Positions 35,600 to 44,923 of a stretch of 64,000 bases of DNA are shown here, piece after piece. The notes beneath the pieces were generated by a model, which was not told the origin of the DNA, did not search any database, and saw only the letters and a list, made by a program, of their open reading frames with translations. How positions within the stretch are numbered: position 1 is the stretch's first letter; each line of letters opens with the position of its first letter. The position numbers and the translations under genes are program-made. This stretch comes from Pseudomonas gingeri. Lineage in GTDB: Bacteria > Pseudomonadota > Gammaproteobacteria > Pseudomonadales > Pseudomonadaceae. Location: NCBI RefSeq assembly GCF_013385635.1, contig NZ_JACAPR010000013.1, positions 234,836-298,835 of the forward strand, written 5' to 3'.

Positions 35600-37546
35600 A
35601 TGGTGAAAGTTGACTTCGTTCTGACATCCCATAAGCGCTCGCTCACCGCGCGAGCACTTCATCTGGCCGTGTTGCGCATTGGCCTGGTTTCACTGTCTGC
35701 CGGCACGGTTTCCTATTTCGTCAATCTGTCCTCGATCGAGGGGGCCATTACCGAACAACTACTGCTGTCGACCGAACAAACCCTGCAACTGGAGTCCCTG
35801 CCTTTTCGGGAAATCAAGGATCTGCAGCAGAATTTTCTGAATGACTTCAAGAGTATCCTCGCCAGACCAGGCATAGAGGCCACGCTCGTGCGCGATTTCA
35901 ACCAGATTTTCTATCGCCACGAGGATGGTTCCTATACACAACGGCCAATGCTGTTTGAAGGCAAACCGCTTGCCGACGGCCGCCGCTTCGCCGGGATGTC
36001 GGCCACCTACGCGCCCGATACCCCCCCCAATGACGACGTCAAGACACGGTTAACCCTGTCTTACATTCTGTCCCACAAATACGGTTCCAGCACCAAGGGT
36101 CGACTGTTCAATTTCTATGGTGTGGTGCCTGAAAAAGGCTTCCCCATCTACCAGGAGTCGAATATCGCCGAGGTGTTTACATACTCGGGCCCGGACGCGC
36201 TAAAACTCGAGACTTATGAGTTTTATGAACGTGGTTTCGGTACGCCCGGGAACAGCACGCTGTTTACCCGCATGTATTGGGATTATTCCAACAACGCCTG
36301 GATGACGACCATTGCCACGCCCGACGTGGCCGATACGTCCGGCAAGCATCGCATCCTGGTCTGTGTCGATGTGCTACTGGATGAGCTCATGAAACGCACC
36401 GCCAAGCCCTTCGTGCAGGACGCCTACAGTGTCCTGTTCACCGCCGATAGCGAGGGCACGCTGATCTACCACCCCGACTTCATGGAGCAAGTCAAAAGCA
36501 GCGAGGGCAAGGCGTCGATCCAGTCGCTGAAGATTGTCCATGATTACCCGCTGCTAGACGCCATTCACTCTCTGACGCCAGGCAAGGCGACGGTGGTGCA
36601 GACATACAATGACATCGTCGCGATGGGCATCATTCCCGGAACGCCCTGGGTACTCGCCGTCCACTACCCCCGAGCACAGATGACCCCGGCCATTTTGACC
36701 AACCTGGCCATCGTGATTGCCCTCGGGCTGCTCACCCTGCTGGTGGAGATCTTTATCCTGCGCTCCATTCTGCAAAAGCAGGTGGCCATTCCTCTGTCCC
36801 GACTGATGCAGGCAACGCGGCTGGTTGGCTTGTCCAGAGAGCGCCTGGGCCATGACGCCCTGCCGACCCAGTCTACCGACGAGATTGGTGAGTTGGCCCG
36901 CGACTTTGCAAACATGGCGGACCGAATCCAGGGCGCGCAAGAGCAGTTGGAACTCCAGGTACAGGACCGCACTGCCGCGCTCGAAGAAGCCAACCGCCAA
37001 TTGAAGGTGCTGAGCACCACCGACGGATTGACGGGCCTGGCCAACCGCCGTCATTTCGATGAAGCACTGATCAGCGAATGGCACCGTGCCCAGCGCACCG
37101 GAACGTTTTTGTCGCTGATGCTGATTGATGTGGACTACTTCAAGAAATACAACGACCACTACGGGCACCAGGCCGGTGACGATTGCCTGCGCAGCGTCGC
37201 CAGCGTGCTGGAAGCCCATGCTCTGCGGGCGGGTGATCTCGTGGCCCGCTACGGCGGGGAAGAGTTTGCGCTCATCACCACAATCCCCCACACCGAAAAA
37301 GCGTTGCAGCATGCCCAAGCGCTTTGCCGTGCACTGGAAAAACTGACGCTGCCACATGCACTGTCTCCACTCGGCTTCGTGACCGCGAGCATTGGCGTGG
37401 CGGTCATGATTCCCAAAGAGGACCGGACGCCAGAATATCTACTCAAGCAAGCCGACCTGGCCCTCTATTGCGCCAAGGCCCAGGGCCGCAATCAGGCTGT
37501 TCTGGCTACCTCAATGGCCGCGTTGAGCGCCAACAGGCTGGCCTGA
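35600..37546 (+). CDS. Membrane diguanylate cyclase with large periplasmic sensor, HAMP and GGDEF
   Basis: This 648-residue protein has a membrane helix (about 25-45), a periplasmic Cache-like sensor of roughly 300 residues (YSVLFTADSEGTLIYHPDF), a second helix (about 370-392), HAMP, a coiled linker and GGDEF. The active site is YGGEEF, and an inhibitory I-site RAGD lies exactly five residues before it, so the enzyme should be active and product-inhibited. It follows a response regulator, which suggests coordinated expression of c-di-GMP synthesis. Confidence 0.93.
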   Translation: MVKVDFVLTSHKRSLTARALHLAVLRIGLVSLSAGTVSYFVNLSSIEGAITEQLLLSTEQTLQLESLPFREIKDLQQNFLNDFKSILARPGIEATLVRDFNQIFYRHEDGSYTQRPMLFEGKPLADGRRFAGMSATYAPDTPPNDDVKTRLTLSYILSHKYGSSTKGRLFNFYGVVPEKGFPIYQESNIAEVFTYSGPDALKLETYEFYERGFGTPGNSTLFTRMYWDYSNNAWMTTIATPDVADTSGKHRILVCVDVLLDELMKRTAKPFVQDAYSVLFTADSEGTLIYHPDFMEQVKSSEGKASIQSLKIVHDYPLLDAIHSLTPGKATVVQTYNDIVAMGIIPGTPWVLAVHYPRAQMTPAILTNLAIVIALGLLTLLVEIFILRSILQKQVAIPLSRLMQATRLVGLSRERLGHDALPTQSTDEIGELARDFANMADRIQGAQEQLELQVQDRTAALEEANRQLKVLSTTDGLTGLANRRHFDEALISEWHRAQRTGTFLSLMLIDVDYFKKYNDHYGHQAGDDCLRSVASVLEAHALRAGDLVARYGGEEFALITTIPHTEKALQHAQALCRALEKLTLPHALSPLGFVTASIGVAVMIPKEDRTPEYLLKQADLALYCAKAQGRNQAVLATSMAALSANRLA

Positions 37547-37563
37547 TCGGCAATGCTGGAGGA

Positions 37564-38166
37564 TCAGAACGTAGCGGGTGTGTTGACCCACAAAATCCGC
37601 ACGATCTCGCTGGTGATGTTCCGATAACCGTGGGGCACATTGCTGGGGAAGTGAAACGAATCGCCCGGGCTCAGTGTGTAGGTGGTTTCGCCCAAGGTCA
37701 GTTCGAGGCTACCTTCGATCACATAGCCCATCTCTTCCCCGACATGCTCGATCCTCTCGCTGATCATGCCTGGCGCAACAATATGAATATCGCCCTGCAG
37801 CAAGCTGCCCTTCTGTGGATGGGTCACTCGCTCAAGATCGATGTAACCGGATCTTCCGCCCTTGGCGAAGCGATTAACCTGACGCGATCCGGCACGCAGT
37901 ATCGGCTCTTGCGACACCCAGTCCTCGGAGGTCAGTTCGGACACGTTACTGCCCAGCGCACGGGCCAGGCGGTGCAGCATGGCCAGCGACGGCGAAGCGG
38001 CGTCGTGCTCCAGTTTGGAAATCAGGCTTTCGGAACAACTGGCGGCCTCGGCCACCTGTTTCAACGTCAGGCCCGCGACCTTGCGCGCGTGACGCAGACG
38101 AAGACCGAGGCTTGGCAAGCCCTCGGTATGCAGAGCCTTGGTGGGGGTCTTGCTCGGTTTGGACAT
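37564..38166 (-). CDS. XRE-family regulator with C-terminal cupin domain
   Basis: The ATG at 38166 (MSKPSKTP) gives 200 residues. The N-terminal helix-turn-helix contains LRHARKVAGLTLKQVAEAAS and SESLISKLEHDAASPSLAML. The C-terminal cupin has GEEMGYVIEGSLELTLGE and LSPGDSFHFPSNVPHGYRN. Such proteins (PuuR-like) usually regulate amine or amino-acid catabolic genes by binding a ligand in the cupin. It is the last gene on the strand of the amide-catabolic operon and likely controls it. Confidence 0.9.
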   Translation of the reverse strand: MSKPSKTPTKALHTEGLPSLGLRLRHARKVAGLTLKQVAEAASCSESLISKLEHDAASPSLAMLHRLARALGSNVSELTSEDWVSQEPILRAGSRQVNRFAKGGRSGYIDLERVTHPQKGSLLQGDIHIVAPGMISERIEHVGEEMGYVIEGSLELTLGETTYTLSPGDSFHFPSNVPHGYRNITSEIVRILWVNTPATF

Positions 38167-38251
38167 GCGTCCCTCATGGAAAATGTAAGCAGGCGTGGCA
38201 ACAGGCATCCTAGGTTGTGCGCAGGCCTGTCGTCCACTGCCTGAGCAACTA

Positions 38252-38962
38252 TCAGTCGTGAACCGAGAATTGGACCTCCACCGGATTCAGGTCGTTGATC
38301 GGCACGATGTCCTGAGGGCAGGCAGACATGACCACCACCACATCCACTTCGGCGCGGATCTCGACATAGTCTCCAGCCTTGGAGACCGGTGGCAGCCAGG
38401 CGACGCTGTAGTCCGGCTTGACTGGAATGTTCATCCACAGGTTGAACGGCTGTGGCACTTCGCGTGAACGCAGGCCGATGGCTTGCAGCGCCATGCGCAT
38501 ATTATCGGCACAGCTGTCGTGGTAACCCTCGACGCCGAGGTTGGTATAGCGATGCAGATCGCAGGCGGCCATCAGCGTGTCGTGGATGCCTGGCGAGGTA
38601 TCGCTCAGCAGAGTGCCAAGGGCACGACGGCGGTTGCTGTAAAGCTCATCGCCGACTTTCGGAATGATGCTGTTGCAGTGGGCGCGGGCGTGCTCCATGG
38701 ACAGGAACTCACTCATGTCTTCTGTGTTGAACAGCCAGGTATCACAGACTTGAGTACCGTGAGTATTGACGATCTTGATGACCTGACCGGCGTTCAGACG
38801 GACCGCGCGACCGCTGCGCGCCGGGACGGTGTAGGTTTCGCCGGGCACAGGCGTGCCGTCGGCAGAAATCGGCTCGTTGAGGGTAGCGTTGACGCCCAGA
38901 GAAGAGCCGTTGTCGGTTTGGCAGCAGGCCGGATAGTCATGAACGTGGGTGAGATTGGTCAT
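38252..38962 (-). CDS. DUF1989 (urea carboxylase-associated) family protein
   Basis: This 236-residue protein has the DUF1989 features: VPARSGRAVRLNAGQVIKIV, HGTQVCDTWLFN, HDTLMAACD and NLWMNIPV. Family members occur beside urea carboxylase and allophanate hydrolase genes or other amide catabolism genes, and may be metal-dependent enzymes. Here it is directly after the M20 amidohydrolase (14-base gap). Its reaction is not established to my knowledge. Confidence 0.88.
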   Translation of the reverse strand: MTNLTHVHDYPACCQTDNGSSLGVNATLNEPISADGTPVPGETYTVPARSGRAVRLNAGQVIKIVNTHGTQVCDTWLFNTEDMSEFLSMEHARAHCNSIIPKVGDELYSNRRRALGTLLSDTSPGIHDTLMAACDLHRYTNLGVEGYHDSCADNMRMALQAIGLRSREVPQPFNLWMNIPVKPDYSVAWLPPVSKAGDYVEIRAEVDVVVVMSACPQDIVPINDLNPVEVQFSVHD

Positions 38963-38976
38963 GGTGACTCCTTGAT

Positions 38977-40209
38977 TTACGGTTGTTCGGCGAGTGAAAC
39001 CAGGCTCCAGGCAAGTGCCCGGGTGCCCGCCTCCAACTGCGCGGGTTCGGTGAATTCCAGCGGGTTGTGACTGATACCGTCACGGCTGGGGACAAACAGC
39101 ATGCCGGTCGGGCAATGCCCGGCCAGGTACATGGCATCGTGAAAGGCGCCGGAGCGTATCTGCTGCCGTGTCAGGCCAGTGGCATCGCACGCCTGCTGCA
39201 GCAAATCGATCACCGCCGGGTCGAACGCGGTCGGCGCGTGGCTAAACAGGCTTTGCAACTCGGCATCCATCGGCAGGCATGTCGCCAGCCCGGCATCGAA
39301 AGCCGCCAGTACGGCAGGTTCGGCATGACGAAAATCGATACTGAACGTGACTTCGTTGGCAATGGTGTTGATGGCGTTGGGCGAGACATTCCAACGTCCA
39401 AAGGTCAGGCGTTTCTCGTCACCGGCGATCCGGTCTGCCAGGGCATCAATGCGCGAGACAATTTCCATCGCCAGCAACATTGCGTCACGGCGCATGGACA
39501 TCGGCGTGGTCCCAGCGTGGGCAGACACGCCTTTACAACGCACCTGATACCAGCGCACGCCCTGAATACCGGTCACCACGCCCAGCGGGATGCCAGCCTG
39601 CTCCAGCACCGGGCCTTGCTCGATGTGCAGTTCCACGAATGCATGGGCATCAATCTTTGTGCGCAAGGGCAGATCGGCGAAGCGTCGTGAGTGAGCGTCC
39701 AGCGCCTCGCCTACAGAGACTCCAGCGGCATCACGATTGCTTCGGTATCCGTCCAGCCGTGCCGGTTCCACATAAGCGCTGGAGCCCATGGCACCGGGAC
39801 TGAAACGGCTGCCCTCTTCATTGGTCCAGACCACCACTTCAATCGGGCGAAGGGTGCGAATGCCGGTATCTTCCAGCGCATAAAGACACTCAAGTCCCGC
39901 CATCACGCCATAGCAGCCGTCAAGGCGCCCACCAGTAGGCTGAGTATCGATATGGCTGCCAGTCATCACCGATGGCAGGTCTTCCCGGCCTTCGCGACGA
40001 ATGAACAGATTGGCGCAACCGTCAGTCCAGACCTGACAGCCGAGTTGTCGCGCCTTCTCGATTAGCCAGGCGCGGGCCTGAAAGTCTTCTTCAGACAACG
40101 CCTGGCGATTCATACCGCCCCGCTCGCCCGGTCCGAAGCGCGCCAGGGCGTCGAGCAAGTCGTGCAGGCGTTTGGCGGATACCCCTTCGAGAACACGTTG
40201 TGCCGTCAT
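38977..40209 (-). CDS. M20-family Zn-dependent amidohydrolase (allantoate/N-carbamoyl-L-amino acid hydrolase type)
   Basis: The ATG at 40209 overlaps the ATPase stop as ATGA and gives 410 residues. Metal-binding motifs are SHIDTQPTGGRLDG and WTNEEGSRF, with HAGTTPM in the dimerisation domain and the late SRDGISHNP. The family cleaves N-carbamoyl groups or ureido compounds, releasing ammonia and CO2. With the ABC importer and DUF1989 gene this indicates use of an imported ureide or carbamoyl amino acid. Substrate is inferred only. Confidence 0.9.
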   Translation of the reverse strand: MTAQRVLEGVSAKRLHDLLDALARFGPGERGGMNRQALSEEDFQARAWLIEKARQLGCQVWTDGCANLFIRREGREDLPSVMTGSHIDTQPTGGRLDGCYGVMAGLECLYALEDTGIRTLRPIEVVVWTNEEGSRFSPGAMGSSAYVEPARLDGYRSNRDAAGVSVGEALDAHSRRFADLPLRTKIDAHAFVELHIEQGPVLEQAGIPLGVVTGIQGVRWYQVRCKGVSAHAGTTPMSMRRDAMLLAMEIVSRIDALADRIAGDEKRLTFGRWNVSPNAINTIANEVTFSIDFRHAEPAVLAAFDAGLATCLPMDAELQSLFSHAPTAFDPAVIDLLQQACDATGLTRQQIRSGAFHDAMYLAGHCPTGMLFVPSRDGISHNPLEFTEPAQLEAGTRALAWSLVSLAEQP

Positions 40210-41012
40210 GGCGTGACCTGCGTACGAGGTGTGAGGCTGCGGTTGAACCACGGGGTGAGAAAGCGTTGCAAGCGCTCGGTCTTGGGGGTCTGGAACAACG
40301 ACAATGGCGCGCCGGTCTCTACGATCTGGCCCGCCTCCATGAACACCACCTGATTGGAGATCTGTGCGGCGAAACTCATTTCATGGGTGACCATCACCAT
40401 GGTCATACCGTCGTCGGCCAGGCTGCGAATGACCTGCAGCACTTCCTCGACCAATTCAGGATCAAGCGCCGACGTCGGCTCATCCAGCAACATCAGGCGC
40501 GGCTTGACCGCCAATGCTCGGGCAATGCCGACCCGCTGTTGCTGACCGCCGGACAAGCGCGCCGGCCAGGCATCGGCCTTGGCGGTCAGACCGACACGCG
40601 ACAGAGCGGCATCAGCCAAGGTCCGCGCTTCAGCCTTGGCCATGCGCTTGCCCAACACCAGCGGTGCCATGACGTTCTCGCGCACCGTCATGTGCGGCCA
40701 CAGGTTGAACTGCTGGAACACCATGGCCAGCGGCTTGCGGACCTCGTCGATCGTGGCTTCGCTGTCACGATCCCCGGCGCTGCGACCCGAACCGCTGTAG
40801 CCCAGCAACTGGCCGTCAATCCAGATCTCGCCCTCATCGTAGGTTTCGAGGAAATTCATGCAGCGCAAGGCTGTGGTTTTACCTGACCCCGAGGGGCCGA
40901 TCAGCGAGACGATCTCGCCCACCTGCACCGACAGATCAAAGCCTGTCAGCACACGGTTGGCGCCGTAAGACTTGCCGACACTGCGCAGTTGAAGAAGGGG
41001 TAGCGTGCTCAT
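40206..41012 (-). CDS. Amino acid/ureide ABC transporter ATP-binding protein
   Basis: This 268-residue ATPase has Walker A GPSGSGKTT, signature LSGGQQQR and Walker B LMLLDEPTSALDPE. It is the energy-coupling subunit of the importer encoded with the two permeases and the binding protein just upstream. The 4-base gap to the permease and overlap with the hydrolase gene show a tight operon. Confidence 0.93.
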   Translation of the reverse strand: MSTLPLLQLRSVGKSYGANRVLTGFDLSVQVGEIVSLIGPSGSGKTTALRCMNFLETYDEGEIWIDGQLLGYSGSGRSAGDRDSEATIDEVRKPLAMVFQQFNLWPHMTVRENVMAPLVLGKRMAKAEARTLADAALSRVGLTAKADAWPARLSGGQQQRVGIARALAVKPRLMLLDEPTSALDPELVEEVLQVIRSLADDGMTMVMVTHEMSFAAQISNQVVFMEAGQIVETGAPLSLFQTPKTERLQRFLTPWFNRSLTPRTQVTP

Positions 41013-41016
41013 GGCA

Positions 41017-41664
41017 TCAACCTCGCAGATAGCGCGTCGCCCGTCGCCCCAGGTACTCGGCCAGGACTGCGACCGAAGAGGTCAGCAACCAGTAGCTCAG
41101 CACCAGCAAGGCGTAAGGCACGACGTAGGAAAAAGTGGTGGAAACGATCCGCCCGGCCGTCATGGTCAGCTCGGGCACGGTAATGATCGAAGTGACAGCG
41201 CTTTCCTTGATGGTCAGCATCACCTGATTGCCCAGCAACGGCAGCGCGAAGGCGAATGCCTGGGGTGCCTGGATGTGCCAGAACGCTTGGTGCCTGCACA
41301 CTCCATGAACCCGTGCCGCCTCGATTTGCCCCTTGGGTACGCTGGCCCAGGCGGAACGAAACAGCTCGGCGAAATAGGCCGCGCTGTACAGCCCCAGCGA
41401 CAGGATGCTGGCCTCGACGGCTTCCAGTCTCAGGCCCAGCACCGGCAACCCGAAATAGACAATGGCCAACTGCGCCAGAAACGGCGTGCCGCGAATCAGC
41501 CAGATATACAGCCGATAGAATCCGGTAAAGAGCGGCAACGCCAGACGCAAGGCGTTCAGCCCGAACCCCAACACCAGCCCCAACATCGCGGCGGCAAGGC
41601 TGATGCCCAGGGTCACCAGCAGCGCTTCGCCAAAATCCGGCAGATAACTCATGAACTCTTGCAT
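41017..41664 (-). CDS. ABC transporter permease
   Basis: The ATG at 41664 (MQEFMSYLPD) gives 215 residues and overlaps the previous stop by one base. A long open frame upstream is only a shadow of the neighbouring permease. It contains RGTPFLAQLAIVYFGL, typical of HisM-type permeases, and an EAA loop (QIEAARVHGVCRHQAFWH). It forms the channel with the next permease. Confidence 0.9.
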   Translation of the reverse strand: MQEFMSYLPDFGEALLVTLGISLAAAMLGLVLGFGLNALRLALPLFTGFYRLYIWLIRGTPFLAQLAIVYFGLPVLGLRLEAVEASILSLGLYSAAYFAELFRSAWASVPKGQIEAARVHGVCRHQAFWHIQAPQAFAFALPLLGNQVMLTIKESAVTSIITVPELTMTAGRIVSTTFSYVVPYALLVLSYWLLTSSVAVLAEYLGRRATRYLRG

Positions 41665-42320
41665 CAGGTGCGCTCCTGCCAACGGCGTTCCAGCATCCGG
41701 CCCAGCATGCTGAGCAGACTGGTCAGCGCCAGATAGAACAGGGCAGAGACCAGATAAACCTCCAGCGGACGATAGGTCTGCGACACCAGTTGCTGACTGA
41801 CCCGCATCAAGTCGGTGATGGAGATGACCGAGACCACTGCCGAGACTTTGATCACGTCGATCAGTTCGCTGATCAGCGTTGGCGACGTCAGCCGCAACAC
41901 CTGCGGTAACTGGATGTGCATCAGGGTTTTCCATTTGCCGATGGAAAACACCGAAGCGGCCTCCAGTTGTCCTCTGGGAATCGCCGCAAAACCGCTGCGC
42001 AGGATCTGCGACTGGTAGGCGGCGGTGTTCAACGCCAGCGCCAGCGCGGCGGCCACCAACGGTGGCACGTCCACGTTTAATGCCGACGGCAGATAGAACA
42101 GCAGCAACAGTTGCGCGAGCATCGGCGTGCCGCGAAAGAAACTGACATACGCCCTGGCGAACGCCGCACCGCTTCGGCTGTGGCCATTGCCGATCAAGTG
42201 AATAAACACTCCGATGACAAAACCCAGGGCCATGCCGACCGCACACAACCACAACGTAGTCAGCGCACCGTCAAGCAAAGCCGGCCAGTAAAGCGCGAAG
42301 CGCGTGCTGAAGTCGTTCAT
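41664..42320 (-). CDS. ABC transporter permease
   Basis: The ATG at 42320 (MNDFSTRF) gives 218 residues. It has multiple hydrophobic segments, FFRGTPMLAQLLLLFYLP and the EAA loop GQLEAASVFSIGKWKTLMHI. It follows the substrate-binding gene by 11 bases and is the first of two permeases. Confidence 0.9.
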   Translation of the reverse strand: MNDFSTRFALYWPALLDGALTTLWLCAVGMALGFVIGVFIHLIGNGHSRSGAAFARAYVSFFRGTPMLAQLLLLFYLPSALNVDVPPLVAAALALALNTAAYQSQILRSGFAAIPRGQLEAASVFSIGKWKTLMHIQLPQVLRLTSPTLISELIDVIKVSAVVSVISITDLMRVSQQLVSQTYRPLEVYLVSALFYLALTSLLSMLGRMLERRWQERT

Positions 42321-42331
42321 CGCCACGCCGC

Positions 42332-43180
42332 TCAGATGGTCGGAACCGGCATGGCTTCGGTCGGCAGGACCATGGTGAAACCGAACCATTTTTCCTGCAG
42401 TTTCTTCAAGGTACCGTCAGCATTGGCCCGCGCGATGCCGTCACTGAACAACTTCACCAGGCTGGCGCTGTCAGCCTCCTTGCGACCGACCCAACCGAAA
42501 TAAGTGGTCGGCCCTACCATGTCCGACAGGGTCGCAAATACGCCTGGGCGAGACTTCATCAGCGGACCAAGGTTGGACAACGACTGCGCCACACCGTCGA
42601 GGCGACCGGCGGCCAGATCGGCGTAAGCCTCATCGAAACCGACATATTCCTTGATGCGCTTGATCCCTGGCTGCCCCTCGGCCTTGAGCTTGGCATCGAA
42701 AGCTTGCAGCACCGTCAGTTGACCGGAACCAGCCTGCGAACCGATCACCTTGCCGTTGAGGTCAGACAACGACTTGATGCCGTTATCGTCGGCACGCTTG
42801 AGCAACGCTACGGTGGACTCGGCGATCGGCAAGGTAAAGGCGAACTGGTCGTAACGCGCCTTGTTCACGGTCACCGACGTCACCACAAAATCGAACTTGC
42901 GAGTATCCAGCCCCGGCAGAATGCCCTGGAATGGCAGGTCCAGCTGGCGCACCTTCACGTCGGGCAGATCGGCATCCAGGACGTAGTGCATAAGGTCAAC
43001 GCCGTAACCGACGATCTTGCCGTTCTCCACCGACTCGAAAGGAGCAAAACGTGCTTCGGTAGCAACAACGATTTCTTTCTTCTCTTTAACCCGTTGCAAC
43101 AAATCGTCCGCATGGACCATGGAGGCTACGAACAACGTGACCAGCGACAGGGACAGCGCTTTGAGTGCATGACGTTTCAT
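42332..43180 (-). CDS. Periplasmic substrate-binding protein
   Basis: This 282-residue protein has a signal peptide (1-24, ending SMVHADD) and a family 3 solute-binding fold (EIVVATEARFAPFESVENG, VTVNKARYDQFAFTLP). It heads the leftward operon that continues with permeases, ATPase, M20 hydrolase and DUF1989 gene. Its ligand is probably the substrate of the hydrolase. Confidence 0.92.
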   Translation of the reverse strand: MKRHALKALSLSLVTLFVASMVHADDLLQRVKEKKEIVVATEARFAPFESVENGKIVGYGVDLMHYVLDADLPDVKVRQLDLPFQGILPGLDTRKFDFVVTSVTVNKARYDQFAFTLPIAESTVALLKRADDNGIKSLSDLNGKVIGSQAGSGQLTVLQAFDAKLKAEGQPGIKRIKEYVGFDEAYADLAAGRLDGVAQSLSNLGPLMKSRPGVFATLSDMVGPTTYFGWVGRKEADSASLVKLFSDGIARANADGTLKKLQEKWFGFTMVLPTEAMPVPTI

Positions 43181-43391
43181 CGGTGTTTACTCCACTTGAA
43201 TCGGCAATATTTTTATTCAAGTAACTTGAATAAAAATACAAAGGCATGAACCATGCCAACACCTTAAACCTGTCGACTCAAGTGGTTTGAATCAAAATCA
43301 AAGGAAGAAAACGGTGCCAAATTTATACAAATCAGGCACGACGCGCTTCAGATCGGTGCAAGTCAATGGCATCAGTGGTCACCCCACAGCG

Positions 43392-43946
43392 TCAGGCAAC
43401 CACACTCAGCAACCAGGCATTCTGTTGTGCCGGTGCGATCACTTGCAGGCCAACGGGAAGTCCATCTACCTGACCTGCTGGAAGACTGATCGCCGGCAGA
43501 CCGGTCACGTTCCAGGCGCTTGTCAGGCTCAGCAGGACATCACGCACGGGAATAGACTTTCCGTTGATGTCGACCTCGCGCTGGCCCAACATCGGCGCGG
43601 TGACCGGCAGGGCCGGCATGACCAACAAGTCGTACTGTTCAAACAGTTCAGCCATACGCCTCTGAAGGGTCAAGCGTATCTGCACCGCACGAACGTATTC
43701 CCAACCGCGCACCTGCGCCGACAGCTCAAGGCGCGCCCGTACCTCTTGGTCGAATAGTTCAGGATGCTCCTCCATTCGCTGAGCATGTTTGAAAGCGCGA
43801 AGACGCCCTCGACCGACACCGAATTGAAACCTGGCTTGAACCCGACCGTACCGCAAAGGGCTGACGGAATCCGGATCGAACCACCGGTGTCGGTGCCAAC
43901 CGCTAACGGCACCACCCCCCCCCCCGCTACTGCCGCCACACTTCCC
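43392..43946 (-). pseudogene. Degraded amidase-signature enzyme fragment
   Basis: The amidase core GTDTGGSIRIPSALCGTVGF is readable in one frame near 43850-43900. The rest continues in another frame (EHPELFDQEVRARLEL to SLPAGQVDGLPVGLQVIAP and the stop at 43392). There is a frameshift and an internal loss near 43790, and the N-terminal catalytic lysine region is missing. An 11-base C run at 43915-43925 lies close to the truncated end. Confidence 0.75.
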
Positions 43947-44352
43947 GCCGCAACATGCCGCGCGGCGAGATGCAGGCTGCGCGGGCCATGGGCTACACGC
44001 CGGTGCAGACGTTCCTATACTTCTCGCTGCCGCACTTCGTGCGCAACTCGATACCGCCGCTGACGGGGCAGTACTACACCACCCTGAAGATGTCATCGCT
44101 GGCATCGGTGATCGACGTGTTCGAGATCATCAATACCGCCCAGGTGGTCGTCAACCAGACCTACAAACTCTGGCGGTCTACACGATGGTCGCGCTGTGCT
44201 ACGCGTTGGTGATAATCCCCTTCGCCTTGCTCGCCAAACGCTATGAAAACCGCGTGTTCGTGGAGAGGAACTAGATGCCATCCGGAATTGAAATCACTCG
44301 ACTGACCGCTCGATACGCCGCCCCTCACGGCCAGGCAGTGGCCAACGCGCCC
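43947..44352 (+). pseudogene. Degraded partial copy of the 11.5-kb permease and ATPase genes
   Basis: The segment encodes RNMPRGEMQAARAMGY, then FLYFSLPHFVRNSIPP and YYTTLKMSSLASVI, matching the permease at 11549-12229. It then shifts frame, ends the permease (RVFVERN and stop) and starts the ATPase (SGIEITRLTARYAA). Homology covers about 405 bp and corresponds to about 11476-11880 in inverted orientation. The nucleotide match is imperfect, so it is an old duplication or a relic of a paralogous cluster. Confidence 0.85.
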
Positions 44353-44889
44353 ACGCGCCGTGCCCTCCCCGCACACCCCAAACTCAATAATCCGGTGTCA
44401 GAGGATCTACGGCGTACCGTTCCGGATGTCGCCAAGCTGTCAATCGACGCCATGATCTGCGCGATTGGAGCAACGATCGCGAAGGCGGTTTCAAGGCAGG
44501 CGTTCCGACAGGTCGATTACGTGTTGCCGATAACGTTTGCGGAACTGGCTTTGTCGCTGGGAGCCAAGGCTTGCGCAGTGATCTCTTCGCCCGGGGCCTC
44601 TTTGTCCATACCGCTTTACTATTGCCGGATCAAAGGTGAGCTCGAACGGGAGATTCAGGGTATCGGGTTCCCTTCAATGACGATTATCCGTCCAGGCATG
44701 ATCGGTGGCAGCCGCGAAGAGTTTCGCCCTGCCGAACGGTTGATACTCCCCTTGGCCGCCCTGCTTCGGCCGATATTGCCGCGAGGCCTGTGGATCAATC
44801 CCCCAGCCAATATCGCCAGGGTGATGATCGATGCCGTGCTGTCCAGGACAGATGGCATTCACATGCCCACCTCCAGAGACCTCGTGTGA
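44353..44889 (+). pseudogene. C-terminal fragment of an NAD(P)H-binding oxidoreductase (HTATIP2-like)
   Basis: The frame, fused to the ATPase relic, encodes DAMICAIGATIAKA, YYCRIKGELEREIQGIGFP and MTIIRPGMIGGSREEFRP. These fit the later two-thirds of NAD(P)H-binding SDR-related proteins. The N-terminal GXXGXXG fold is absent, so it cannot bind the cofactor normally. The fused open frame is probably an accident of a deletion. Confidence 0.65.
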
Positions 44890-44923
44890 ATACCCGGTCA
44901 AACTGACGAACAGCCCGCGGGAT

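Noticed and set aside
38483..39070. Long plus-strand ORFs opposite the DUF1989 and M20 genes
   Set aside because: They are antisense shadows of high-GC genes with no recognisable domain.
41017..42252. A 411-codon open frame covering both permeases
   Set aside because: Only the part from 41664 down encodes a permease. The upstream half is the shadow of the neighbouring permease in another frame.
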